From Macrothele yani (Eukaryota; Arthropoda; Arachnida; Araneae; Macrothelidae): 64,000 nucleotides of DNA. The DNA is taken from positions 50,672,905 to 50,736,904 of the forward strand of contig CM077010.1 in NCBI GenBank assembly GCA_039090855.1, in the 5' to 3' direction. Below, in pieces: positions 1 to 9,424 of this stretch. Position 1 is the stretch's first letter. Every line of letters begins with the position of its first letter. Both the position numbers and the translations under genes were made by a program. The notes beneath the pieces were generated by a model that was not told the origin of the DNA, searched no databases, and saw only the letters and a list, made by a program, of their open reading frames with translations.

Positions 1-27
1 CGTTATTTGAAGAGACCGTTTTACTGG

Positions 28-215
28 TCTGATAGCACAGTGGTCTAACGCTGGCATATAATCGTTCTTCCGAGACGAATACCAATGACGCATGGGTGTT
101 GTCCCACTGCACTTGCTCTCTCCCTTCCCTTAAACCAGTGGCACTAAATTAGGGACGGGCGCTTGCTTATAGTCAATCGAGTAGCTTATGGTGGTCGTTA
201 AATCCAAAAAGGAAG
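28..215 (+). mobile_element. tRNA-derived SINE (SINE-B), diverged copy
   Basis: A diverged copy of the SINE found eight times in this window. It has the A-box-like stretch around 'gcacagtggtctaa', then the shared body (ggctctctcccttccct-like block, 'ctaaattagggacgggcg', 'tggtggtcgttaaa'). The B box is degraded and the poly(A) tail is nearly gone, so this is an old copy. Identification is by comparison with the better copies at 8171 and 17818. No TSD is evident. Confidence 0.75.
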
Positions 216-442
216 AAACTATTTCTTATATACTGTTTATCTTACACGCTTGAATCCAATTTCACGCAACCGCAAGCGGAGGTTTTCATGACTTTGAAAG
301 AATTTATTTTTTACTAACAGAAATGTTTAACGGATATATGTATGTAGTTTTCTTCTGGAGGATGCTGCAACGGCTTTCCTGCATCTTTTTTGACACAAAA
401 TGTTTGGTTTTAAGTTCCGAAATAATTATTTATTTATAACTA
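216..442. other. Unassigned AT-rich stretch
   Basis: Nothing recognisable is seen here. It lies between an old SINE and the Helentron-like hairpin, so it is probably flanking or degraded transposon sequence. Confidence 0.4.
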
Positions 443-472
443 GATGAAAGCCCGTCAATAATGACGGGGAAA
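440..472 (+). repeat. Helentron-like subterminal hairpin (ACTAG...GCCCGTC/GACGGG)
   Basis: The motif 'aactagatgaaagcccgtc' is followed by 'aataatgacgggg', forming an 8-bp stem (CCCGTCA/TGACGGG). Near-identical motifs occur at 15944 (+) and 41938-41978 (-). In the first and third cases the hairpin lies just beyond the downstream end of a Helitron protein fragment and in antisense to it. This fits the terminal hairpins of Helentrons/HINEs, which in many arthropods read ACTAG..GCCCG. The family assignment is an inference from motif and position. Confidence 0.6.
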
Positions 473-626
473 ATAAAATTTATGATACAGAAATTATTGA
501 CATTCATTTATTGTTCCACGTCCATAGATGGTTACGTTGGCTCACAACTTTTTTAAAATGTTCCAAGCAGTCGGTTATGGAACTTGATACGAGGTGCTGT
601 CTGTTTGTTATGTGTTTTGCAAAACC

Positions 627-1813
627 CTATTTCTTCAACACTTCGTTGTACATAACATTTTTCGTATACACTGACTGTGAACCCTGTATCAATTTCCACT
701 GTTCTTTTCCGTGAACTATTTTTGTCGGCTCAACGCCATGCAGAGCGGCATAATTAATGCTTTCTTGTTCAACTTCATAAAGCATTTTGGATGCGTCAGC
801 AAAAGCATTATTTTGAGACAAGAAAGTGCTTAACTCTTGCATTAGACTTGGATTGCACTGGGCGTTTTCCCTAATCCTCATTCTTTGATCACCAGCCACT
901 TCTGGGTCCAATATATACAGTTGAGCAAACTTTCTCTGGTCCCCATTTGCTGGGTGCAAAGCTCCTGCTCGATGGTAAATTTGTCCGTTAATTCGGAAAC
1001 AATAGAGACCGTATCCAGCAGGCGGAACAATGTTTGCTCCCATGGATGCAAACGCCAAAGAGCTATTTATTGATCTTATGTTGTCCATGAAATTTTTCAA
1101 ATATTGATGTTGTCCTTTCATTAACTGCTGAATTACAGGAGCTGATCTTACAACAACTCATTTTACTTTGCCTTTATGACAGCATTGCGTAAAAAGTTAG
1201 TCAGATGGCTGTTCTGCCGCAAAATTCTTTGCATGACAAAATTCGCAAGTACTATCGATAGAACCACAGTTACGAGCGTCTACATTTGGTTCTACAACGT
1301 TAACTGCGTCAAGAACAGCTTGGTTTCTAATTCGTGGATTTTGTTGGCGTATTGCATCATCACGTTGTGACGTACCTGCCAGCAGGACGCACATGACATA
1401 AAGGCAGATAGGAATCAGAATACATGTCTGCGTAGCTCAGTTGGTAGAGCGACTTGTTCCGGAATAAGCGGCCTCGGGTTCGAATCCCGGCGTAGACCAA
1501 AAATGACGGAGAAATTAACTTCGTTATAACGTCTCTAGCGTAATATTTGCGCTTGTGACATGTTTACAATCTGATGTCGTTCGCGACCTTGTGCAATTTG
1601 TTCTGACGTCATGTTTGCAATTCGGTGTCGTTTCCGACTTCTTTCAATTTGCTGAGGAGTCATATTTGCTACGCGATGACGATTCCGATAGCATTCTCTT
1701 TGCACAGCAGACATACTTTCCCGAAGAGCCTTTTCTTGCTTCGCCTTTCGTCTTTTTGCTGCTTCCTTCTGGAAAGCTACTTCCTCAGTAGATTTTTTCC
1801 ATTTAGGAGGCAT
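627..1813 (-). pseudogene. Helitron Rep/helicase protein, N-terminal remnant (broken)
   Basis: Three successive minus-strand reading frames match the N-terminal half of Helitron replicase/PIF1-helicase proteins. From 1813 down to about 1535 comes the basic start (MPPKWKK...) with three roughly 16-residue repeats of the RHRxANMTxxQI type, followed by a stop. From 1361 to about 1176 comes RQQNPRIRNQAV and a Cys-rich stretch (CEFCHAKNF...), continuing with stops into FTQCCHKGK. From 1121 to 627 comes the conserved domain before the Rep motif (FASMGANI, GPYxxRINGQIYH, LYILDPEVA, NPxLMxxL). The Rep HUH motif and the helicase are absent, and the ORF is followed by the hairpin at 440. It is therefore an internally deleted, inactive copy. 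A solo LTR (1366-1528) splits it. Removing that insert would bring the flanks back into phase apart from one in-frame stop. Confidence 0.85.
1366..1528 (+). mobile_element. Solo LTR of the tRNA-like TRIM family, inserted in the Helitron
   Basis: A 163-bp unit starting TGTGACGTACCTGCC and ending ACTTCGTTATA, flanked by the direct repeat ACGT (1362-1365 and 1529-1532). It carries a tRNA-like core at 1430-1499: a 7-bp acceptor stem (GTCTGCG with CGTAGAC), A box TAGCTCAGTTGG and B box GGTTCGAATCC. The same unit occurs as both ends of a 569-bp element at 29724-30292, which is why I call it a solo LTR rather than a SINE. The 4-bp duplication and lack of poly(A) agree. Confidence 0.8.
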
Positions 1814-1987
1814 ATTTTTAGTGTTGTTGTTAAAACTCACGCAAAACAAAGTCGTTTTGAGACAAATGAACCACAATATGAATTAAATGACTTCGAATCG
1901 CACACAGCCGAAAAAAAAAACTCTAACTTCGAACGAAAGAAAATAAGATGTAAACAAAACATTAAACATTCGTCTTTTACTGTTAAA

Positions 1988-2014
1988 CATATATATATAT
2001 ATATATATATATAT
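1988..2014. repeat. (TA)n microsatellite
   Basis: About 13 uninterrupted TA units. The flanks carry a direct repeat: 'cttttactgttaaaca' lies just before and 'tttactgttaaaca' just after the tract. Confidence 0.9.
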
Positions 2015-2118
2015 TCGTGTTTTACTGTTAAACAGTGTAGTAAAGCATATCAAGGGTATATGAAGTAGAACCAAAATTCTGACGCAAACCTTTTCGAATC
2101 TGTAAAGAATTGACCGTG

Positions 2119-2292
2119 TGACGTAACGCATCTCTGATATCATGGGAGAATGATTTGAATTAGATGACGTCACAGCAGCAGCTGTGTTCTTTGTTGCTAT
2201 GACAACAAAACAAAGTCATATAGGCGCAGACTGTGCGCGCGCAGGTGATGACGTCACCTACACGAAAACACGAAAAGCAAAGCGTGACGTCA
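2119..2292. promoter_or_regulatory. Cluster of CRE/ATF-type sites upstream of the Helitron ORF
   Basis: Three perfect TGACGTCA palindromes (2165-2172, 2249-2256, 2285-2292) and one near match, TGACGTAA (2119-2126), lie within 175 bp. TGACGTCA is the consensus cAMP-response element bound by CREB/ATF bZIP proteins. The block is 300-480 bp upstream, on the minus strand, of the first Met (1813) of the Helitron fragment, so it could be that element's promoter. Function is inferred from motif density only. Confidence 0.5.
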
Positions 2293-2537
2293 CAAACATT
2301 TGTTTCTCGGTTGTTACTATTATGACTTAAAAAGTGGCACGGAGGAGGAGGAGGACTCTAGCAAATTTTTTATTAGGATAACGTATTATTTGCTAAGTAC
2401 GAGGACGAATCAAAACGTTAGTTACACTGTTAAAAAAAAAAAGAACAAATTAAGGGGATGTATGTTGGTTTAAAGGTACAACATTATTCCTTTTTTAGCA
2501 TGGTTGCCTAAGGACTGTAAACATTTATCGGAACGTA
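2293..2537. other. Unassigned spacer
   Basis: AT-rich, with a short GGA-repeat near 2340 and an A-run at 2432. No ORF or repeat family is recognised. Confidence 0.4.
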
Positions 2538-2645
2538 TGATTAATTTTTAATTTTTCCATACCTTTACAGTAAAAGACTCCTCCAGTTTGGTGCAACCAG
2601 TTAAGGACAGCAGTTTTCACAGCCTCGGCGGTTTGCAATCGTTGG
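2538..2645 (-). pseudogene. Possible mariner transposase C-terminal scrap
   Basis: Minus-strand translation gives QRLQTAEAVKTAVLNWLHQ followed by GxxFY..GMEKL, which resembles the extreme C-terminus of mariner transposases (…DEEVKxAVxxWLxxQ…FYxxGIxKL). It is short and without the catalytic region, so the call is tentative. Confidence 0.35.
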
Positions 2646-2716
2646 ACACTAAGGTTCTGTTTCATTTAACCGAACAAATGGTAGTCGCACCCCAGCAAAA
2701 ACACAAGTGTTGAGAA

Positions 2717-2788
2717 ACTGCTGGCTACCAGCTGGTAGTGATGGGTCACTGCTGGCTACCAGCTGGTAGTGATGGGTCACTGCTGGCT
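2717..2788 (+). repeat. 31-bp tandem repeat (2.3 copies)
   Basis: The 31-mer beginning 'actgctggctaccagctgg' occurs at 2717-2747 and identically at 2748-2778, then partially. Inside each unit 'ggctaccagctggta' is itself a short palindrome (TACCAGCTGGTA). Confidence 0.85.
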
Positions 2789-2789
2789 G

Positions 2790-4200
2790 AAATTTGCCGC
2801 ACACAGCCCGGTAGCGGTCCGTTTGGCAGCGCCATCAGTTGGAAGCCATTGATGGCTTTGCAGCATCGCCGTGAATTGCGGGCCTCCAAGCAAGTGCCAC
2901 TAGTGGCCCATAGCTGGCAACCGATGTAACTCCAACACCAGGTGGAAGCAACGGGACTGCGCATGCGCAGAAGCAACACGTGCTGTGTCTCTTGTGGTAC
3001 CAGTTAGTTGAAGACGATGTTATCGCCAATGTGTTATTTTAGTGGATGTTAAGAAAAAAAAACATATCTAGAGAGGCGAATTAATTTCCTACAATGAAAT
3101 GCCACGTCGACGAAGGTATCAGATTAATCCATGAAATACTAGATTACACCTATGAAATACACCTACTCTATTTCCATGAATAACAAGAAATAATTTCTGT
3201 GCAACCTTTCGTTTTAACATACACTAAACCGCTTGAAACAAAAGTCCTGGAAAAATATTAAAAAAAGCATTATGCTGGGAAAAAAAGAATAATAATACGC
3301 GTGCAAAACTTATCAATTGTTTCAAGAAAAAAAAGCGACGCTATGGGAATATAATGTGCTCCTCCATGGGTTGAATACACAAGACTGGAAGAATTCACTT
3401 CTAAATATTTTGGAAAGCGCCTTTAAGTTGGTACACCCGTTGAAAATGAGTGAAGTTCTCTTAAGGTAAAAAAAAAAAGAATCGTCACGTTGAAAAAATA
3501 ACTTTATGAATTATATGAAACTGACATTTATGAACAATACCTCGCAGTTGTAAAATTAAAAAGAGAAACATCGTTACACATTCCGCAGGAAAGAGGCTCA
3601 GCTTCAAGCAAAAAGGCTCGTGCGTGGCAAATCAGTCCCGTTGGTAGAGAGCCCGCTTCTCACGTAGACAGTCCGTTTCCACCCAGATCCAAACGGGCGT
3701 TTTTTAGGATCTATTGAAAAAATTTCCCCAGCGCTGTGCTATAATGCAGAAGTTTTGTAGGAGAAAAAGAAGTTGTGCCTTTGAGAAACTGCAGTTATCC
3801 TTTCTTTTTTTTTTTTTGTGACTACTACTGGGAAATTGGCGGATAAGATTCGGCAAGCAGTCAGTTATGTCACGTGGTTGCCGGCTGCCCCAGCCAAGAA
3901 ACTAGCGGACCACATTAGCCTAGCCATCATTTATGGCACTTGCTTGCAGGGTCGCTGAAAGGACACTTGTGGATGCTGCTGCATGTGATGGATAACTAAT
4001 GGCCCTGTCCTGGCATATGACAACTGAAAGGGGTGCCACTGTTGGCCCGCTGCTGGTCCAAAAATCTAACCCATGTGGTGGCCGCCGGGACATTTTATTG
4101 ACGATTGGGCGGCGGCAACATAATGCTGACCCAGCAAGACTGTTTTTACTGGGACGGGGATATGACAGGGCTGTACAGTGGATGTTGCCACACCTCCTAC
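2790..4200. other. Unassigned 1.4-kb stretch
   Basis: No coding similarity is recognised. Short open frames around 3999-4335 are GC-richer than their surroundings but match nothing I know. Around 3640 'gttggtagagagcccgcttctcac' looks faintly tRNA-like, but no B box follows. Confidence 0.35.
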
Positions 4201-4319
4201 TTGAATAACTGCAGCAATTCCTTTGTTTTCCGTGCTGTGTGGTGCATGGCGTTTTCGTGCATCAGAATTTCACCTTCGATCAACTTATCCCGGTGGCCGT
4301 TCCTAATTGCATTTCGCAA

Positions 4320-4960
4320 GCTTCGTAGCGTTTAGCGATATGAGTCAACATTTATAGTCATCTCTTTTTGCCGACATTCTGTGCAAACAACACCTACACA
4401 TTCCAAGAAAACAGTAACCATTATCTTTTCCGCAGTTGGTTGAACTTTGCACTTCTTCCTTGTTGGAGAGGTGACATGCTTCCATTCCACGGACGATCGT
4501 TTGGTTTCATAGGTGCAATGGTGAAACCACGTTTGGTCACCTGTGATGATTCGAGGCAAAAAATTGTGATCCTCAGCAGAATGCCGTTGCAGAATACAGC
4601 AACCAACGAATTGAGGAATATGAAACCAACGGTTTCTCTATTCAGGAAACGTTGGTTTCACTGAATATAGAAACTAAAGTTTCCTGTCGTCAGTTCACAG
4701 ACGACGGGAAACGTTGGTTCCTGTGCTGGTCGGTGAGTAAACGAGGCACCTATCTCGTCCACAATTTCCGAAATCCCAGCTGCTCGAGACTGCTGGAATG
4801 CACAGTCCCGTACGAAATGTCTAACGTGCTGGAAATTTCCTCGATTTTGATACGCCTATTATCCCGTATCATGTCAACGGAGGCAACATGTGACCGTGCT
4901 GGATATTGATGTTCGGCCTTCGCTGTATTCGCCCGTCAAATTTGTGCTACCCTTTTCAAA
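4320..4960 (-). pseudogene. mariner transposase, decayed
   Basis: Two minus-strand blocks match mariner transposases. The upstream block (about 4960-4740) reads DRRIKIEEIS, DISYGTVHS and LGFRKLW..VPRLLTDQH, the end of the helix-turn-helix region and its linker. The downstream block (4559-4332) reads MPRIITGDQTWFHH, then KRSSVEWKH and TSPTRKKC…TAEKIMVTVF. The motif usually reads ITGDETWFHH; here the Glu after the first catalytic Asp is Gln. The two blocks are in different frames and separated by a rearranged piece (4620-4740) with short inverted repeats. The C-terminal DNA and DD34D motifs are missing. Confidence 0.75.
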
Positions 4961-4965
4961 TTGCT

Positions 4966-5380
4966 GGCACCACATTGCAATGGTCGGGCAAGACATGGCC
5001 TTTGCCCCGTATACAGCACAGTATAACAAATTAAATTTCTCCCTCATTTTTGTTCACGCTGGGGCTCAAACCCGGGTCCCCTCATTCCGGAATAAGTCAC
5101 TCTACCAATCGAGCTACAAGGAAGTTCGTTATCGCTGCTATCTCACTTTTTGTCGTGTGCGTCCTGCTGGGCAGGTACGTAACAACAGATTTCACGATTT
5201 ATGTCAATGCAATTCAGACGTTTAGCCCACAAAAATCGAATGGTTCCTCGCACTCCACTTTGCAATGGCCGGGCGAGAGATGGCATTTCCCTCGTACACA
5301 GTACAGATTTCACGATGGATGTCAGTGCAATTCAGGCGTTTAGCGTACAAAAAGCGAATGGTTCATCGCACTTCCAATTT
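4966..5380. repeat. About 122-bp tandem array, interrupted by an LTR
   Basis: Units share 'gcaatggycgggcragasatgg', 'agatttcacgatt/gatgt' and 'gcaattcagrcgtttag'. The unit boundary 'acag|atttcacg' at 5185 is rejoined if the solo LTR at 5022-5184 is removed, showing the array existed first. About 2.5 units are left. Confidence 0.75.
5022..5184 (-). mobile_element. Solo LTR of the tRNA-like TRIM family (minus strand)
   Basis: A 163-bp unit which, read on the minus strand, begins TGTTACGTACCTGCC and ends in GTTATA. It is flanked by a perfect 4-bp duplication ACAG (5018-5021 and 5185-5188) that restores the tandem array. The tRNA-like core has A box 'tagctcgattgg' and B box 'gggtttgagcccc', both slightly mutated. 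The clean TSD inside a known array is the best evidence in the window that this family moves as an LTR element. Confidence 0.85.
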
Positions 5381-5384
5381 GGAG

Positions 5385-5757
5385 TAAGAATCCAGTTGAA
5401 GCGCCATTACGAATTGCCTCTTGCACATGCCTTACGCAGTTACTGAACTAAAACACCTCCCGTCGGCAGCTCTGACGTACTGTCTACTCTTTCTCTCTCA
5501 AGCACACATGGTCTGAATGCAATCCCACTCCAGATGGCGCTAAGTGTAACTTACTTTTTGATTCACCTACGTACTATAAAACTGTTGGCACAATATTTTT
5601 TCACTTTTCTCTTTGATAAATTTCAATGACTAATTATTAGGTAAGTCGATGTGGCAAATAAATCGAGGCCCGGATTTCTCAAGAAAAAGATCTCGTGTTA
5701 TACACCGAAAAATCGGTACATTTCATAGATTTTCTGAAGTTTCGAGCAGCATATACA
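5385..5757. other. Unassigned spacer
   Basis: No recognisable gene or repeat in about 370 bp before the Tc1 element. Confidence 0.4.
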
Positions 5758-6997
5758 CACTATATTGACAAAAACAACCAGACGCCCAGAAGAGAAACAC
5801 AGCATATCATTTATTGACATGCATTAGTACGGTATCGGTCCACCTTTGGTGTGAATGTATACACTGACCCTTCGAGACATGCTTTCGACAAGGTTTCTGA
5901 ACACAGTTATAGGTATGTGCTTCCATTCAGTACATAATGCTGCCGCTAACTGTTGCTTAATAGTAGGCTTTGGTTCCAAATTTCTTTTGCGATGCTTTAA
6001 TTCATCTATATGTATGGGATTAAGATCAGGGCTCTGTGCTCGCCAGTCCACATTATATACGGAAGTATCGTCAAACCACGCCTCAATAGACCTTGCTTCA
6101 TGGCTCGGTGCATTATTATGCTGGTACGAACAAGGCTCGGTTCCATAGTATTGCCACAGAGTTTGTAGGGCATAATTGTCCAGAATATCGAGGTAGACGT
6201 GCTGGTTAACAGGTTTGTGTACGATAAGCAATGGGCCGGGACCATACCACGAAAAACACCCCTACGCGAGTACACTGCCAGCTCCAAACTTGACCGCAGG
6301 GACAGTACACTGTGGTAAATAGCGTTCCCCCCGGCTGCCGCCATACCCACACATGGCCGTCAGACCGATGGGTCGTGTATCTGGATTCATCAGTCTATAG
6401 GTCCCGTTTCCATTGATCTACGGTCCACGATAAATGTTCTTTGCACCATGCTAAACGACGAGTAGCATTCCGAGTGGAGATGAAAGACTTCTGAGCAGTC
6501 GCACGATCACGGTAACCCATGGAATGAAGTTCTCTGCGAATGGCACGTGTACATACCCAGGTTCAAGCATTTTTACTCACCTAAAACCTGAGGTCTTGTG
6601 CAAGTACTCCGTCGACCAGCTGTAACGACTCTCCTGAATCTTCGACGTCCTCCATCACTGATTTTCTTTGGTCTGCCGATACGTTTAGCTGCTTCAGGCA
6701 CCCCATGTGTCTTCCACTTATTCAGTACATCGAAACCATTGACCTGGGCATGTTTAAACGCCTCTCGGTTTCTCTTAGGGACAACTAACTAATATAACAC
6801 CCAACAATCTTTTCTTTCTCAAAATCAGTTCTTTCCCGCCGCGACAGTTTCACTCAAATTCACAGTGCGATATGATCGCGGTCAGATGCAAGCTTGTTTT
6901 TTATACCGTTTGCAGCTGTATCGCGCATCTTAACAACGCAGCGGATCCGTTCATTTGCTTTTGAAGGGGGTGTCCGGTGACTTTTGTAAATATAGTG
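5758..6997 (-). mobile_element. Tc1-like transposon, family 1 (copy a)
   Basis: The terminal inverted repeat reads CACTATATTGACAAAA at the left (slightly altered, 'cactatattgacaaaaacaa') and tgtccggtgacttttgtaaatatagtg at the right, with TA next to the right end. Length (1.24 kb), TIR and transposase match the copies at 34470 and 42377. The right terminus directly abuts the IS3EU-like element starting at about 6998. Confidence 0.85.
5824..6830 (-). pseudogene. Tc1 transposase (family 1, copy a), broken
   Basis: The C-terminal part (6231-5824) is open and carries the DDE-domain blocks: LDILDNYALQTLWQYYGTEP, then QHNNAPSHEAR (the second catalytic Asp of QxDNAPxH is replaced, reading HNN), and SPDLNPIHIDELKHR where the usual [10 protein letters not shown] has lost the catalytic Glu. 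The N-terminal HTH region (about 6830-6560) is recognisable only in several frames. It is inactive by frameshifts and by loss of catalytic residues. In its family the transposase is a roughly 340-residue cut-and-paste DD34E enzyme. Confidence 0.8.
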
Positions 6998-8140
6998 TAT
7001 GTTACGGTAAAAATGATTAATCTGGTGATTATGCATAATTGCCGGTTATTATGCATAATCACCGATATTCTTGTTGAGCTTGATAAATTTATTTCATGTA
7101 TTGCGAATAAATCACATTTACCAGTGACAGTTCGTAATCGTAAATATGATTAAATCGTACTTCATTAATAAAATTTATATGGGTAATTGTCATTCTAGGA
7201 TGGTAAATTTGATAAATAATGCATTCTCGTCGAGCAACCTTGATTTTAACGAAATTTATTTTAATTACTCTCCGGTAGATAGCTGTTCCAATATTACTTT
7301 TGAATACTCTCCAATAAAAAATGTCAGAGCTGAAGTTTCCCGTAGCCAAAGTAGGAGATACAGTGAGGCCAAGAATACCAGACGTGGACAAGAGAAAAGG
7401 CGATTTGCGGAATATATTGGCAGTAACAGTAGCTACTGAAAATGATGAGTACTATCAGTTGGAAACAAAGGAGGGACGTCCTTCACAATTGTATACCAGA
7501 ATCCAGTTTGTGCTATGTGACGAACAATTTCTTATAGTAGAGAATGTACCAAATATCACTTTGTCTCTTAGGAAGGGTGCAAGAAAAACCTCAATTTTAG
7601 GAGGTCAGGGGTACTAAAGGTACCCATGTAAAGTAAAGTGTAATTCAACCAAATGCAAATGCAAGAAAAATGAAAAATTATGTAACTCAAAATGTCATGA
7701 TAGTTTGCCATGTTTGAATAAGCTCTAAGAATTATTAAAGCTATATATTTTTCCCAACAATGTTTTTGAAATGTCTGTACACGTAATTCTAATATATTAA
7801 GTTGAAACATATTTTTTTTAGTTTCTTGAAAATCATTGAACCTTTCTAATATTAATAAAATAAAAAGCGTATTTTTTTATTTATTTTATTAAAATTAATT
7901 TTAATCCATAAGTACAGTATTTACCAATTTCATTTGGGAATTACACCTAATCGCCAGTAAAAGCGAGATATTCTGGGATATTTATGAAATTTACCATCTT
8001 CTTTTGGAAATTATGTAAACTCGCCGGTAAAAGAGAAATTTAGTGAAATTTATCAAACTCACCAAGATGAACGGTGATTATGCATAATAACCGGCGATTA
8101 TGCATAATCACTAGATAATCACTTTTACCGTAACATACTG
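6998..8140 (+). mobile_element. IS3EU-like DNA transposon with about 80-bp TIRs
   Basis: The ends are long inverted repeats. The left starts TATGTTACGGTAAAA and continues with two copies of TTATGCATAATYRCCGG-type sequence. The right is its reverse complement, ending TTTTACCGTAACATA at about 8137. The similarity runs about 80 bp. Inside is an ORF resembling the tail of KRBA2-type integrases, and KRBA2 is reported to derive from IS3EU transposons. At 1.1 kb it is too short for a full integrase, so it is a deletion derivative. No convincing TSD could be fixed, because the left end abuts the Tc1 element. Confidence 0.65.
7321..7617 (+). pseudogene. C-terminal fragment of KRBA2-like / IS3EU integrase
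   Basis: A 98-residue open frame. Residues 6-60 read KVGDTVRPRIPDVDKRKGD, then LRNILAVTV, YYQLETKEG and LYTRIQF. This is the conserved tail following the DDE integrase core in KRBA2-like proteins (KVGDxVxxPIPxVDRxRGDxRNxLxV…LYxRNQF). The catalytic core is not present upstream. The ATG may be incidental and the piece a truncated exon. Uninterrupted coding despite truncation suggests a fairly recent deletion derivative or host capture; the former is simpler. Confidence 0.65.
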
Positions 8141-8149
8141 TGTATATAG

Positions 8150-8860
8150 AAATTGAGGGAATATCCATGAGCCGCCCCGGTGGCGCAGTGGTCTAAGCGA
8201 TGGCCTCTGATCATTCGTCCGAACGGGGTCCGGGTTCGAATCCCGGTGAGGCATGGATGTTGTGTTTGTCTTACGGCACTGGCTCTTTCCCTTCCCTGGA
8301 ACCAGTGACCCTAAATTAGGGACGGACGACTGCTTATAGCCCATTGAGTTGCTCACGGTGGTCGTTAAACCTCCAATCAAAAAAAAAATATATCCATGAT
8401 GAGTAATTTACACACTTGCGCTTCTGACAGTTATAGCCAGACATGTTTCGACTAAGAAGGGAAGCTTTGCAACTTATTTGATCTAAAAGAACTGCCAATA
8501 AAGCACAAGAAACTCTTTGTACAACAGCATATAAATTAAAAATGAGGGAATGCTCATGACTACTCGTTTACACACTTGTGCTTTCTGACAGTTATAACCA
8601 GACAGGTTTCGTCTAAGAAGGAAGGCTTTGCAAATTATTTTACTTTAAAGGATTGGCAATAAAGCACAAGGAACTCTTTGTACAACAGCATAAAAATTAA
8701 GAATGAGGGAATGTCCATGATGATTCTTTTATACACTTGTACTTCTGACAGTTGTAGCTAAAGAAGTTGCGACCACGAAGGAAGGATTTGCAAATTATTT
8801 TACCGAACGAATTGGAAATAAAAACGAGGAACTCTTTGCACAAAGTTTGTTAAAAAAACC
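8150..8860 (+). repeat. 157-bp tandem repeat (3 copies), split by a SINE
   Basis: Units start near 8150, 8536 and 8693 with 'aaattRagaatgagggaatRtccatga', and share 'cttctgacagttatagc' and 'aaggaactctttgtacaac'. The first unit is interrupted by the SINE at 8171-8389. Confidence 0.85.
8171..8389 (+). mobile_element. tRNA-derived SINE (SINE-B) with TSD
   Basis: A full-length copy with A box GTGGCGCAGTGGTC, B box GGGTTCGAATCCC, a roughly 130-bp tRNA-unrelated body ending 'gtcgttaaacctccaatc' and an A9 tail. It is flanked by the perfect 10-bp duplication atatccatga (8161-8170 and 8390-8399). The tail and TSD length show LINE-type target-primed insertion. Confidence 0.92.
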
Positions 8861-9420
8861 GGGTTGTTTCTACGGAAGTTTTGGCGCAATTAGAAAATGA
8901 CATGCGTAAAAGGAAATGGGGTGGGTGAGTAACAGACAGGAGGGAAGATTGCTTTTGTTCACGGGATTTCAGTAATAGCCTCTAAGGACACAAGAGGATG
9001 GGATTGCTCTTCGCAGCGATCATTTGTTCCGTTGATTAGGTGCTTTAACCTCTAGCTTGGGCTAATTAAACAAGGATCCCAGTGGAAAATAGCTGATCCG
9101 TCTCCTCGCACTCTATCTTTGTTCGCCTGCCATGAAGGTAACGAGTCGTATGCACAGGCATAGATTAAATTGCTTCGAATTTCCACAGTGTTCAAGTTTT
9201 TTGGTTTCTTCTGATAAAATGATTCATTAGCATGACTTTTCTACTTGTTACTATCGGTCAGTGACATCTATCTCCCTTTCATCCTAAAATAAATAAACTG
9301 CAAGATATATGAAACACACGCACATTTATGCCCCATCGACACATCACTGTATACACTGCTCTACCATTAATATCTCAACAGCTGCATGTCTACAAATGGT
9401 ATCTATTGACAGAAAATTAA
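8861..9420. other. Unassigned spacer
   Basis: No gene or known repeat is recognised between two tandem arrays. Confidence 0.4.
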
Positions 9421-9424
9421 TATT

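Noticed and set aside
1420..1500. A functional tRNA gene (also at 29780, 30199, 49585)
   Set aside because: The acceptor and T arms look good, but the anticodon arm gives a 6-nt loop and all copies sit in the same longer repeat with LTR-like ends, so they are tRNA-like parts of a mobile element.
4632..4740. Independent hairpin element
   Set aside because: The 'ggaaacgttggttt' and 'tgtcgtcagttcacagacgacg' repeats lie between two mariner fragments and look like local rearrangement; too short to define an element.
8171..8280. A serine- or leucine-type tRNA gene at each SINE-B head
   Set aside because: The B box is followed by a shared 130-bp body, A tail and TSDs. It is a SINE head, present eight times.
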